64,000 bases of DNA from Galerina marginata (GCA_023014335.1 JAECYW010000017.1:310001-374000), one strand, 5' to 3'; numbered from the stretch's first letter, positions 33,843 through 47,027 are shown. The notes: generated by a model from the letters alone, not told the origin. A program made the numbers and translations.

Positions 33843-36800
33843 TCACCGGTTGAATTGATTATGGCCCCGCAAGGTGAATTAGTCGAAGGGTTTGTTGGCT
33901 AGATCACTGCAACGTGTTCTGCGCCTTGCCTGATTGATATAACGTTCTTGACTTGCTTGACGGTGATCTTGGAGCGAAAGCTGCCGTATGATAGGTTCCC
34001 CGAATGATATCGATGGGCGATACCAGTGGTGGTAACTGGAAGACGTTGGTGGTCGGTAACAAAGAGATGGAAAGCGATTCTAGGAGCTAAATAAATAGCT
34101 CCGAAACTCTCCCGGTCCGATCTATATCAAAGCTGGTTAGCGGGCGAGTTGTGCCCTCGGCTGGCGGAGCCAGATACAACGTCCGGTCTTTCCATATCCG
34201 GAGATCCACCCCTAATTCTTTATTTGTCCTTTCTCCGAGAATCCATTCATTCAAAGTGACAAATGCGCCGCAAGGCTAGGTCATTGGTTGTTCTGTCATC
34301 GAATCTGGCAATGCACCCATCTGAGGCGCTTGGAGGCGCGGTTCAGAAAGGCTCCCTGTGATTTTCATCTCCTCACACCGAGTCATAGGACCGAAGATGG
34401 GACTTGGAACCCCGACGATGAATGACTTCCATGCCTATACACTGGTAGAAACATGTGGTTAAATGAAGTTGAAATGACAATATAGACAGGTCAGATTACA
34501 ATAAGTGCTTGCTGGTTACTAAGTTTGATAACGCATAGTACCCTATCACTGCGACTAAAACCCATTGCCTGATCCGAGGCGGAGGTGTGAGTCGACGTCG
34601 GTCCGATTGCAGTGGAGCAAATTTTCTCTCAGAAGTCACCGAACTTGCTCGCGAATCAGCGAGGGGACCTGAGTTACAGAAGAAACTAAAAGCATCACGG
34701 AGACATATTTGAGCGACGACAAAGAAACAACAGCGAAAATGGTCACGTCAGCTACTTACTTGACAGAGCCGGAGAAGAAGAGAATAAGATATACCTGTAG
34801 TCTTGCAAGAATGAGACAGAATGGGAATTGGGAACAGGGAGGAGGGCAGGAAGGGAGAGCAAAAATAGAGCAGGTCCTGTGAAGCTTTGGACGATGGCGT
34901 GCTAAAATAAACTTGATCGTAAAACCAATGCGTCATGAAATGCCATGAATATGCTTGAATACGTCGGCATCCTCGAAGGATACCCGAGTCGGATTAGAGC
35001 AAGCTAGCAAATGAGCCGGAGAGACATCCCGGTCTTCCAGCTTGCGCGCTTCCATGGAACCTTCAAGCAGTCTCCCCAACCGAGCTGCTCGCACAGGACC
35101 GGCGGTCAATATGTATCCCTCTTGAAGGTGAACTCGTGATAGAGACTATAGTCCTATAGCACTTTCACGGTGTAAAGGCGAAGATACGGAACGCCGAATA
35201 AAGGTTCGACCCCATCCGTTCTTTGCGAAAGCGGTTGCGTTGAAAGCGACCCAGCGGTAGGATTGGAATCACGGCACAGTCGCTGCTGTTATCCAGCCAA
35301 ATCCGCGCGGCCGCAGGGTGGAGCTGGCCGCATCGGGTGCAGCTTCTGGCCATGGCGGTGTTGCGGACAAGTCTCATAATTAACAAAAGATAACGGCTAT
35401 TGAAACGCCGTTCACCTTCTGATAGAATCAAATAGACATTGACCGTCGACTTAAATACTCATTTAGGCGGCGGTGAGAACATATCGCCGCCTGTTGTCCA
35501 AGCGGTGGCGGTGGGTTATAAGCGGGTTGGGAAACTTGACATGACTTGGGCAGCTCGACGATGCATGGTCCCAGGTACATCTCGACCGGACCGGGGGTAA
35601 CGGCATTTACTCGAGGCTGAAGAGGTCTGGCGATGTCATAGGTCGACATGCCCAGCTGTTGTATGTGCCGTTGTCGAGTTGTCTGATGAACTGGAGGTAG
35701 GGGGAGGTCTCAAGCAGCTTGACGAGTTTGCACCTGCCCTGGTTCGCTGTATCTGCTGGAATGGCCGCACACCTTCAGCCATTGTTGCTGGCGCAGCTTA
35801 ACCATGTCATGATGAATAGCCTGCCAGCTGTGGTCCAGTACGAGAATTATGGTATTCGTGCCAGAGGCACGGCCCAACTTGAGCAAGGGATAAACGAAAC
35901 TGTTCCTGGCTTTCTAAGGTGCAGGACATGGACGAGCACAAGACCCGGAGGTCCGATCTTGTTGGAGGTATTAACAAGAGTTGGCCGGTGTATAGATCCC
36001 TGGAGCACGACTCTGTAAGCACCATGGGTCCTGTTAGCCGCCTTCTGCTCGCTGTGCATGGACTGCCGGCATTTGGCTAGTAGTTCATGAACCACTTCCG
36101 CTTCACCAACTGAGAGGTCAAGTCTGGGACCATAGACGTGGTATTCGGTGGCCGGGTAATCACAGGTCAAGATAAAGATGGTTAATACCGACGATCAGGT
36201 CAGGGAAGCTGATGGCGAAGTGGAGTTGTTCGAGGCGAATCGATTCGGTTTTGTTGCAACCATCCAGCATCAGCACAACTATCAGGAAAGGCGGGGTGGA
36301 AGGGGAAGGCGCCACGACCACGGCACGAGAACCGCAAGGAGTGGGGAAAGAGATATAGGTCTTGGGCCGGCACCAGTACGCCTTGGGCTTGTGGACTTGC
36401 TTCGTTTCATTGCCGTAAATTTAAAAGGCGTTCTGTATCATAAACAATCTGATTTTTATGATAGGGGCAGCCCTCTGGGCATTCAGCGACGAAAAGTGGT
36501 GAATGCAGAAGGACTTGTTCTTGAATTTGTTGTTGACATCAACTCCGTCGGTAATGTGGCCTAAGTTCCGGCGTTTCTAACAAATTTCGAACTTCGTCCC
36601 AATAACAGTCTGCTGGGCCTTTTAATGTCGAACTTGACTACCGGGCATGAGAAGGCATAAAGGTTCCAGTTTTCGTTGGGAGGTTCGAAGGCAGCAGGTG
36701 AATTCAGAGCTTGACGGTTGCTTGACGGCCAATTGATTTGTGTCGAACGGTTCCGCAATTCACTATAGTAAATGATCAAACAAATTCAAAACAAAAAAGG

Positions 36801-37860
36801 ACTACTTACTCGTATGAAATGAAATGAGAAAAGCAAGGAACGTGTTCCTTGAGTGACGTCGGCCTCATGGCAGTATGACGAGTGAAGGACATTGACAGTG
36901 TGGTGGCCAAGTTGTCATGAAGCGAATGACATGTTGTCGGCTGCCAGAAAAAACAGAATCATTTAAGAACACAATCTCATCCGTGAACGAGTCGTGTTGG
37001 CAAGTTTAGCAAGATGTTTGCGTGGTCCCCTTCAGTGGCAGCTCTGGAGACGTGTGCGTAAGTGGATCTGCTCCATAGCTTAATGTTGGCCTCACCAAAA
37101 TTTAAATTTCCTTCTTCGTCCAAAGAGACGCCAGTTTTGCCATCTTCCTTGGAGCTCCGCGCATTGGAGCACAACACTCAACGGGACCATCCACCCCAAC
37201 CCATAACGAGTTGCAGTCGTTGTCAGACAAAAGCGCGAATTGGTGCCATGCAGACTCATGACAGTCGGACAGAAATAAGATCAGCTCTCCAGCCGAAAGT
37301 CGATTGGGAGTATTGCGGCCGGCCGGCGTTTGCCAGTCCCGACCAACGCCGTAAATGGAAATCTCGAGGTTCACCACTTCGTCTGCTGAATGAATATCCG
37401 AATACGACGCAGAGTCACGGAACCATGCAATTTTTTCCCTTTGGTATGCAACTTCCTACACCTTCTCGCAAAGTTTACTTCATCCTTCGTATAATGAGCC
37501 GAGGTGACCGACCAATTTTAAGCTTGATCTCACGACTGGTGCGGGCGCCTAAGTTATGGGCTCTTCGTCCGACTAAATTCGTGGCTTCTTTCTCCAGCAG
37601 ACAAACAAAATCCACATATTCCTAATAACCTTTGAGCCCAGGCATTTGGCTCTTCCTCTTTTTTTCACCGAGTCGCCTATTACTGCGGCCTCGAGAAAAA
37701 CACCAAAGGTCCACGCTTAGTGCAGACCGATCTCTGACGAAGTGCAGCATTTGATATACTCTCAACCATTTCAGTAGTAGTATTGTTTAGCAATTTGTAT
37801 GGTAGCAACTATGGTTCAATCAGTTAGAGTAAAAAGGGTATCATGTTATGGTGATTACCA
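33843..37860. other. Gene-poor region with decayed coding-like segments
   Basis: No intact gene. On the minus strand between about 35,150 and 37,400 several consecutive frames look protein-like but are interrupted by stops and shifts (for example GVSLDEEGNLNFGEANIKLW near 37,100 and DLSVGEAEVVHELLAKCRQS near 36,080). This may be one old inactivated gene or element. No reverse transcriptase, transposase or other catalytic motif was recognised. Confidence 0.35.
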
Positions 37861-38091
37861 CACTACGCGCAAAAGGTGATTTTCGAACTCTAAAAATATG
37901 ATTCTCATCCATTAAAAAATTATGACTGTTCGAAACTCAAAAATACATTACCTTATGGAGTACCGTCGGTACTCCATATATTTTTTCGGTACTCCATAAG
38001 GTAATACATTTATGGAATTCAATCAGTCATAATTTTCTAATAGATGAGAATCGTATTTTTCACCTCCGAAAAATCGTTATTGCGCTCAGTG
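37861..38091. mobile_element. CACTA-type fold-back MITE, 231 bp
   Basis: The two ends are long inverted repeats of about 100 bases meeting near a central TACTCCATATATTTTTT spacer. The left end starts CACTACGCGCAAAAGGTGAT, the right end (complement) CACTGAGCGCAATAACGAT; both arms then share ATTCTCATC, AAATTATGACTG and ATTACCTTATGGAGTACCG. CCA lies immediately outside both ends (37858-37860 and 38092-38094), a 3-bp target duplication. CACT(A/G) termini with 3-bp duplications are the hallmark of the CACTA superfamily. It has no coding capacity. Confidence 0.8.
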
Positions 38092-40227
38092 CCATGGCGC
38101 CAGGGTCTCTTGCCACCATACTGCACTGGGTAGTTTCCCAGATTTCCTGCTGGGTCTCTCAAAAAGGCATAGTTTCGTCAGATTAAGTGCTTTTCGGTGA
38201 ACTGATTGGAGCAAAATACACCATTGTATTTTTTCATGGTTCGGAATCCCCCCCGCCCAGGTGCCTAAGTCCACAGCGGCGATATCGATCTTACGCTACT
38301 AGCGGCCTAGTATTACGGGCGCTGTCCGTCGTGACCAAATGCCCAAGTTTTGACCAGCCTTAGCTTCCGCCCAAGCCCAAAGTAGAATGTACAAGCAAGA
38401 TGTTCCCAATGTGCAAGCCGTCCCTAAATGTGCATATTGTGCAGTAGTAGATAAAAATTCAAGCCCGGTTGAGCCTTTTTCTAGTCAATCGATTTATCTT
38501 CCTCCTGTTATGCTAGTTATGTCATTTCATCGACGCTTTTAATGAACTTATAAGATTAAACTCCTCCCGTCCTCTCCGGGTTTATTATCATCTCGACCTC
38601 GACCAACCCCAAACCCTATAAGTATTTTCAAATTCATGTCAGTGAAAAAAAATTATCTTCAGGGTTGTGAAAGGCCCAGATGCAACGTTTTTACTCCTGA
38701 GGAGGTTTTGAGCTGTATTTGGTTTCACTTTTTACTGGGTCACGGCGCTACTTGTGAGGATTCCGTCTGACCGTCACATGGTGAGAAAGCGTTCCTAGCG
38801 CTCATCGTCCACCCTGTCGACGTGTGCAATTTAGAGGATATTACTTTCAAAATGTCGAACAACATTTTTGGAGGAAGCTCATGTAGTAGAGCACTTTCAA
38901 TTCAAAGAATTACCTTGATATATTAAAACGCATTGAAAGAATTGAAAAAAAGGCGAACGAGATGTGGCTTTAACCACAGAGTCCGGTAAATGATGTGGGT
39001 TAGATAGCGGTTAGATAACCAGCGCTCGCCCACGATGTCAACGGAATCTTGATTTGTGAATGAAGAGGCTCCAATATGTCATTCTTTACATGGTCCATCG
39101 GACTGTGACCTATCGAATTTCCGAAGAGCGTGCATATACTGTAAGTACCAAGCATTTTTACGAAATTACGAAGAATGAAATCCATTATTAATTTTCGGCG
39201 AAGAATCCTTGTAATCTGACCTTCTTCCCGATCAAGCTAAAAAGCCTTGCCATATAATGCGTTTTTTGTTTGTTTGTTCTGTTCGAACAACGCAGGGTTT
39301 TTGGTCCTTGAAGCCATTCAAGGTAGGCAAGGGTGTTGGACCCGAAACCTCGAGTCCTCGACTGACTCGGCTCTATCTATAGTATTTGACCTCTGCCTTC
39401 TGCATGACTGCACATCCGAGTACACTATGCAGGTCGAATACACGCGCCAAATTTTATATAAAGATTTATTCCTACAGTGTGTTATCTTTGCCCGCGCCAT
39501 AAGCGATCAATCAATCGAAGCTTCACGAGTCAATTGAGTCCCAAAATGGGTTGTGACTGCACATTTTTAGTCAAGGTCACAATGTGACATCAGTGACTGT
39601 GGGTTCAAATTATTCCAATATTCGTCTCAAATTCGTCTCTTCAAAATCTTCCATGATCCTCCTCGAAAGCACCCATGAATACGATTCCAGAGACTGAGTA
39701 CTTTTTCGAGACCTAGGATTTATGGGAAAGGGCCACTAAACCAGTACTTCGTGATATGTCTGGGATCCTGCCACGCGTCGGTGATAATCGTGGATAATGT
39801 CAACTCGAGGAGCATCGGGCTTAATTTCTGACTTCCAGAGGCCCTTTGGGTGAGACACTTGTTTTGGTCCATATATCTGGCTCTTGGGTTGATCTCGACG
39901 ATGGGAATCTTTCCATTCCTAGTTTGACTATCGGACAATAAAGTCCCTCAAAGATCCTTCCCAGGTCTGGTCAACTAACGTGGTTGATCCGCACTGTTTT
40001 TACCGTCAATACTGTCGCCAAGCTTCTGTCCTACTATCTCCCCTGAGGCTTCACTGGAATTCAGGTACTGATGTTTTATAACCGTGGTCGCCGGATGGAG
40101 GGCAGGGCCGACCACCTAGAACTTGAACCTCTTAAGCTCAGCCCTTGCTTGTAGTTGTACCCCTTCTCGCTCGTTTTTTCTGTTTCTTGTGTTTCGTTTC
40201 TAGTCGCTCTTTTTCTCCCTGCCTCCC
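38092..40227. other. Intergenic, 2.1 kb
   Basis: No gene or repeat recognised apart from the promoter side of the GT2 gene. A pyrimidine-rich stretch at 40,140-40,225 precedes its start codon, as expected for a fungal 5' UTR. Confidence 0.45.
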
Positions 40228-42992
40228 ATGGCAGACACACACTCTTTCGAACCCCCTCACTCAGGCACTTTCGTTGAGAAGCCCTCTGTGACCCACAGAC
40301 TAACTTATACCGCAGATAGTGACTATGGAGTCTCCCCTTTTGGTCAAGTGTACGCCATGCCTATTTTTTTCCTCTCTGGTTCACTGATTTCTTTGCAGAA
40401 AAAAAGGGAGTAATTACTATGTTTCTATCACAATCCAGCCAGGCGATGATTCCGACACGTCCACAACGGTATCACCGCAAGAAACTAAACAAGTCTCCAT
40501 TCCAGTGGTGCGTATTATAGATTCTTTCACTCAAACCACCATAACGCCCTCGTTTCTGAGCAGGAAGAATTGGCGTCAGGTGAGTGAGTTGCGTAACTTT
40601 TATCGTTCCTCCGTTTAAATCCTTGTACAGCACTTCAATCTGGCGATGAGAAAATTCAAGCCCTCGTTAAGAATTTAGTGGCCCTTCTCGCAAACAATTC
40701 TCCAGAAGAATTAAGTCGTCGCCGTTCTCGTCCCACAACAGCTTCATCCCAATCGTCTCTGGCCACCTCACCCACCTATGCAGAAAGCGATGGGCAAAGC
40801 AGCGGCTATGCCACCCCTGCGATTCCTCATCGCCCTGCGCCTGTGGCATCCAGTCTCAGAGAACGTGTTGACCGCAATAACTACGGGGAATATTACCTTC
40901 CCTTGGCGATGGAATCTCCACCAGCCACTCCGACTGAAAAGTTCCATGGGGAGTTCGCTCGGCGCCAGACAGTTGTCCTGGAAGCACCATCTCCTTCCAC
41001 CGCCCAAATTATTGAACTTTATGAAGAGCGAGAACCAACGGTTCGTATGGCTCACAGACGAAGAAAATTTCTACTAAATTTTTTTTTTGATAGGATCTTA
41101 TTGTTCCTGTCCGCCCTTTGGCCGTTTACGTTCCTCCTGGACGCGAACCCGACGTCACCGCTGACGAACCCAGAACGCCAGTTTCATCGTCAGGTCCTTC
41201 GTCTGCGACAGTCAATGTGGAAACGTCCGTTTCTACGCTTCCTGCCGCTGACGATGTGGAGCCATTGAAACGTTGGTGGCAAATTTCTTTAGGTCGCAAG
41301 CAGGTCGCTGCAGAGAAACCCGTATTGGCCACATTTTCGGCTGACCAACCTGCTGTAATCCTTCCTTCACCTCCTACTGACAGTGAAAAGACAATCTACG
41401 CTCAAACTCGTCGGTAGGTGACTCAGAAATTAATTCGTAAATCAATATCTCACCGCTTTCTTAGTCTCCCTCTTTATCTTTTTGGAACTATGTCCTTCCT
41501 TAGCGTTTCGACCGGTATGTGGTTCTTCGCCATTTCATCCAAGATGTTCTACTGGTTAGGAGCCTTTCGCACTATATTCAATTTCAATAGCTCATTTTTC
41601 GCGTCTTCCAGGTTCGGCGTGTTCGTAGGGCTGATTCAGATCTATCTGATCATTTCTTATATCGTCGGATATTGTGGCAAAGATTTCAGCGTTGAAGAAC
41701 ACCTCAAGATCGTCGAGGAACATTCCTATCCGTCCGACAAAGTTCCCTCTGTCGACATCTATCTCCCTTGCTGTCACGAACCCATCGAAGTCCTCGAAAA
41801 CACGTACAAATACGTCTCCAAGCTCCAGTATCCCAACTTCAAGGTCTACGTTTTGGACGACGGCGGCTTGGACACCGTGAAAAATCTTGCAACGAGCTAC
41901 GGCTTCGATTATATCTCTCGTGACAACAAGCCTCACCTCAAGAAGGCGGGCAACTTGCGATATGCATTTGCACGGACTGATGGGGATTTCTTCGCGATCT
42001 TCGATGCCGATTTTTGTCCTCGCCATGATTTCCTTGACGAAATCCTCCCTTACATGAACAAATACTCCGATATTGCCATTGTCCAGTCCCCTCAGTTCTT
42101 CCGTCCCTGTACCGAACAAACCTGGGTGGAGCAAGGAGCCAGCGCCACTCAGGAACTGTTTTATCGCATCGTCCAAGTCAATCGCGATCGCTGGGGAGCG
42201 TCGATTTGTGTGGGCAGCAACGCTGTCTACCGCCGCGCTGCTTTGGTCGAAGTTGGCGGCACCGCCGAAATTGGCCACTCCGAAGATGTGCACACCGGAT
42301 TTTACGCACTCACGAGAGGGTGGAAGCTGAAGTACATACCTCTCGCTCTTGCTTGTGGTGTCTCGCCGGATACCCCTCGCGCGTTTTTCTCTCAACAGAT
42401 GCGCTGGTGCTCCGGCTCCACTACCCTGCTAACCAACCCAGAATTCTGGAAGTCGGATCTCAGCGTCGTCCAGAAGGTCTGCTACATGAGCGGGATGATG
42501 TACTACACCGCTGCCGCCGCCATGGCGTTCCTCGCCTCCCTCCCCGGCCTTATGATGCTGTGGCTCAACCCTGGAATGATGATGTGGTACAATTTCGCTT
42601 ATGCCTTCCCTTCCCTTATCTATTCCGTCATAGTCTTCCGACTTTGGTCCCGCCAAATGTACAACTTCAACGTCAACTTTGTTTTCGTCATCCAACAATA
42701 CGCGTACCTCATGGCTATCAAGGATCGTATATTTGGTACTACCGCGAGTTGGGTCCCTTCTGGAGACAACAAGAGTCACGTCAAGAATAAGAAGAAGAAG
42801 GGAGGAAACAACAAGTACCGGAATATGCGCATCTTGTGTGGCGTCTGGATGTGGGGGTGTGCAGTCGCTCTGACTGTTGGCACTACTCTCCGGATCCTCG
42901 AAGGTTACCATTGGTGGAACTTTGTCCCTCTCATTCTTTTGGACGCTTTCAATCTGTACATCTCTCACAAATTCATTTTCTGCTCCAAATAA
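40228..42992 (+). CDS. Cellulose-synthase-like processive glycosyltransferase, GT2
   Basis: Six exons (40228-40349, 40399-40507, 40564-40579, 40631-41040, 41094-41413, 41465-42992) give 834 residues. The first 300 or so are polar and probably disordered. Two TM segments (about 335-415) precede the catalytic domain, whose conserved points are VLDDGG (about 457), IFDADFCPRH (about 505), GHSEDVHTGF (about 598) and FFSQQMRWC (about 636): the D, DxD, ED and QxxRW motifs of processive GT2 enzymes. Further TM segments run from about 670 to the end. The catalytic core resembles bacterial-type CelA/BcsA more than chitin synthases. Product is likely a beta-glucan; the exact linkage cannot be read. The start lies just after a CT-rich leader. 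Confidence 0.85.
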
Positions 42993-43444
42993 GGACTATT
43001 TCTGCTGCTCACTGACCAAATACTTGGCTGGTTTTTCAGCATATTTGGCATCCTTCTTACCGAGGGTTTACCATAGACTTTCATCTGAAATCGTACCATA
43101 TACTATGATTTAGTAGGGGCTTCCTCATTTCATTCCTGCCCAGCCCTTGGACTTTCAAGGACATTTATGTATGTAGACTGCCAACACTAAGTATCACCAA
43201 ACCAACTTCTGTCACTCCTTTACATTGTTGTACTTAAACTTCTTAATAATTAAATGTGTTTTGTGTCGCCTTCTTTCCAGTTCTTCCTAGGATCCTGTCG
43301 GAAGCATTTTGCGAAATAAAGGGTTGTGACTGTGTAGTGATTTCGATCAAAAATCGCACGTAGGGCACAGAACTACGGTTGACATTACCGTTCTGACTTC
43401 GTATTATCAAAGAACACAGGACCAAAGCAGTCGTATTATGTTAG
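42993..43444. other. Convergent 3' regions
   Basis: About 450 bases between the stop of the plus-strand GT2 gene and the stop of the minus-strand zinc-finger gene. It should hold both 3' untranslated regions. No other signal seen. Confidence 0.5.
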
Positions 43445-44042
43445 TTATCCTAACCGATCTACGAAGTCATCGTCATCTAACTCAAAGACAGATTGCTTGG
43501 CAACTTGTTTGGCACGTTCGTCTTTCAGCATTCTAGAATAGAGATCAGTAAACACAATCTGAGAAGACTACAGCAGGAACGTACCGGGCATCCACTCTAG
43601 CGTCCTCACCCTCAACACCGACAACGGCATGTGGCGTTTTCGCGTCAAGTACCTGGAGATACACTTCAGCCCGAGACTTCACGCGACACAAAGAATCCCA
43701 AATCACATAATGGTTGTCACAATGCGGGCAGTATTCGTCGCTCTCTTCGTATGCTGTCATGTCCTTTCGAAATGCCTTTTTACACTTCTTGCAGATGAAC
43801 GCCATCTCGGTCGTCTTCGCCAAGGTATGGTTCTGTGTTTCGGCATGACATTCTGGGCAATCGAACCACAGCTTACAACAAGGAGCACGAATGGATACTT
43901 GGGCGTTTAAAATATGTTTGCTGTGAAGGTTCGATCAGTCGCTCGTGAATTGTCGTGAATAAGGGTATAGGGGGTAATCCAGCTGATTGAATGTGATGGG
44001 CGGCAGTATGTAATGGAATGGCAGAAAGAGGACTGACCACAT
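43445..44042 (-). CDS. CHY-type zinc-finger protein
   Basis: Four coding exons (44038-44042, 43707-43920, 43585-43652, 43445-43532) join to 124 residues starting MCKHILNAQVSIRAPCC. Zinc ligands appear as paired cysteines: WFDCPECH, FICKKCKKAF and YCPHCDNHYV. The second half reads DAKTPHAVVGVEGEDARVD, then RMLKDERAKQ and an acidic end. I recall this arrangement from fungal proteins annotated as CHY zinc finger; a role is not established. The first coding exon is only ATGTG, so the initiator and one more base pair of a codon precede a 117-base intron. That start is chosen because it alone reads into CKHILN; a TTG-led open frame extends upstream without ATG. Confidence 0.8.
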
Positions 44043-44409
44043 CTTTCCTTCCCTGGGGTCGTAAAGTTCGAGTCTTCTTGATTCCGGGTAGCTGAAGGAG
44101 CACGCGAACAATGCCTTGCAGGAGGACAACGACGGACATTTCGATCACCCGGGCCGGCTATTATGATTTATGTGTTGATGTGTGCGGAACGCCACTGGAC
44201 GAAATAACTTTCGATAACCTCGAGGAGAAGGGGCAACATACGCAATTTAAACTTTTGAGAAGGGCTCCATTAACCAAAGAATGTAAGGTATGATATACAA
44301 CAGCTTTTGGGTATATTAAAAGATTGTGGATCCTGATGGTTAATAAACAACAATTTTCTGACAATAACTTGAAGGAATGTTCCGCCAGTGAAAGTCCTTG
44401 AGATCAGCG

Positions 44410-46467
44410 CTATTTACGAGTGAAGGTTAGCCGTGAATTGTTGCCAGGAGCTTCATAAAGATCTAGAGGCAATGCATCAGAACGGAGGTATGATGCCAAA
44501 GAGAAGGACAACATACCAATGGGAGATCTGAAGTTCTGGATCATGGGATTGACATTCGACAACCGCAAATTATGAACCGAAAGGTTGCTCTCGGTAAGGC
44601 TTTCAACGGTGTTCATCTCAATATCACGAGCTTGCGTCTTTTTTCGGACTGGCTTGATCGGAGGGAGGGCTGCAGGGATATCCCTCTCCTCGTCTTCGTC
44701 ATCCCACTTGGGATGCATATCAGGATGATAGGTCAAGCCGGCCATGGAGTCTTCGCCATGGCCATCGAGACTGAACGCTTGTTTGATCGGAGATGATGTT
44801 AGCAGATACGTGCCGCCAGTCGTCGATGGAGGCTGGTTGTGATAGTTCGACATCTGCCTGTGCGTGGATTCCATATCCGCCATGCTTGTCGATTGTCCAA
44901 ACGACCGCGTCCGTTTGCGTTCTTTGGCAGCATCACGCGCAGCAATCTCTCCTTCGATAGACCTTGGGAAGAAGATCTGAAGGTTCACGCATTAGCGAAG
45001 GAGGATGTTGACAGATTCCTGTGGTACGTACAACGAGTGTGATCCCAGATGAGATGCAAACTCCGAAGGCGGCTATCATGGTCAGGAAGTCTAACGACCA
45101 CCGAATCAGTTCTGCAAGATGACATGCTTCACTAGGCGAAAACCTTACCGGTCCATAGCATACTCTCGTTGATGTGGTTGTGAGGTCGGACACCATCAAC
45201 TCCCAGAATTAGCAGAGGGAAAGTGAACAAGAAGCGGAAAACGACGCGGATTGTCTAAGAAATAGTCAGACATGATGAAGAGACATTCAAGCATCGGCTC
45301 CTAACGCACGTTCAATTCTGAGAACTTTGTCAACCTGACGATGGTCCCTACATCGACTCCCTCAGCTTTCTAGAATGAAATGATCAACCGACGATCAAAA
45401 AGATGACAAAATGACAACATACCAAATTCTTCAAGAAGCTTGGGAAAGTCCATCTATAGAACGAGCTAAGTATACCCTGGATGTGAAAAAACACCGAGTT
45501 CGCCTTACAGGATTGGGGTAAACCACAAGGTCAGTGAGAGGCTGCCTAAGCTTCCTGCTAAAAATGTAAATGCTTCGCTCTAAATAACAGGTCAAGTCAT
45601 GGTGTCCGAATGCGTGCAGAAGATAAGACATACCTTGAGGGGATCCGACCGAGTGAAGATTGTAACAAGCGGCATGTAGGTGACTGCGATGACTGACCCC
45701 ACGATCCAGGTCTTAAAATAAAGACTCTGGAACCAGTTTTGCTGAGTCGAGCCCGAATTCACGAGGAAAAGCCAGAAGCAAAGCTCTAAATTGAAGATCA
45801 GGTCCCATTCCCCCCAAGTTATTCTATCGCCGCACCTTCCAAGTGCGTAACCCTGTGGAGAAAGATTAGAATGATATCGCGTATTGATAAAGCGTTCCTA
45901 CATTTCAAGACTCCATCCGATCGAAAAGACTAGCATGAGAGGAAATATGGTGCTCCTCTGCAATGGCTCCCAGAGTTGGTATGGTTTTGGAATGACTGAA
46001 AGGCCAGAGTGAGAAGTAGTGTAAGGCTCAAAGAACTTCCACTCACTTCCGTGACCAGGAAGGAAGATGTAACCTTCATGGTACTTAATAACCATGTTCC
46101 CGAATGCAAACGTAAGTATCAGGGGCACAGTCACCATATAGGAATACTGTTGGAAGAATGAGTATGATACAAGCAAGTTGAATGAATCTTAATACTCACC
46201 GTCATAACGCGTTTGAATGCGCCTGAGGATGCCCCTGTGTTCCATCTACAATCCAGAAGCTTAGGTTCAGTGTCCAAGACTCCAGAGGTAGTACCACCCA
46301 CTTCAAGCATTTGAATCGATCGAAAGACCATAGATGGAACAGCAAAAACACTCCGAGCTGCGAAGAAGAAAAAAATTGGTCGACTGTCAGCAGTTCTGAC
46401 ATCCAATGCTCACCATCGTGGTCATCAAAGTCCAGACCAGGTAGCTTGCTGGAGAGGAGTGCGACAT
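44410..46467 (-). CDS. Conserved multi-pass membrane protein, unknown function
   Basis: About ten short exons; the first two are 46414-46467 and 46302-46357. The protein begins MSHSSPASYLVWTLMTTMLG and continues with FLLFHLWSFDRFKCLKWNTG, MTYSYMVTVPLILTFAFGN, SIGWSLEMVTHLE, ELCFWLFLVNSGSTQQNW, YFKTWIVGSVIAVTYMP, LSLTLWFTPILWTFPSFLKN, VDGVRPHNHINESMLWTD and GITLVIFFPRSIEGEIA. That gives about seven TM helices followed by a polar cytosolic tail of some 170 residues. I recognise the pattern as a protein conserved across Agaricomycetes but know no function. The topology would fit a receptor or transporter-like protein; that is inference. Length is roughly 500 residues; not every intron was fixed to the base. 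Confidence 0.75.
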
Positions 46468-47027
46468 GGTCTTTGCGGTTTAGTCACACAAGCAGGCAGA
46501 AAGAGAGAGGAGACGCCTTGCAGGTGAACGGAAGTGTTGTTGAGAAAGGCGAAACAGAGGAGGCAGCCCAAGTTCAGGTATATAACATTCGGAAGACCAG
46601 TCATGCGTTCCATTTAGTTTCGCAATGCAAATGGGGCATCATGGAAACGCACGCGGCTTTGATGGAAACAATTCCTTATGTCGGAACCAATTCGAAGGCG
46701 TTGTAGAGACGGGGCCGCCTCTGTAGGAATTTTCAAATGCCCTTGGAATGCCCGCTCTATTTTTGAAACCGGTCGTGAATCGTCCGGGGTTGGAGTCACA
46801 GCATGTCAATGGGTAATCGTAATCTGCGATTCAGAGTTATTTCAAGGAGACCCAGCCCACTTGGTGGCGTGAAAACTACGCTGGGTCAATAATGGACGCT
46901 GAAGACTTGCTGAGAAAGCGCAAAGACTTGAAGCATATGGCGCGTTGCAAGTGGATCAAAACAGGTCATGGGTAAAAATTTGTTTTGCCATGTGAATTTT
47001 TGAAACCAATCTATCTGCACAGCCTCC
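46468..47027. other. Divergent promoter region
   Basis: 560 bases between the start codons of the minus-strand membrane protein and the plus-strand Yar1-like gene. No recognisable core elements. Short open frames are not gene-like. Confidence 0.4.

Noticed and set aside
42206..42968. Long alternative frames on both strands inside the GT2 gene
   Set aside because: Shadows of the catalytic exon, which reads with all GT2 motifs in its own frame.
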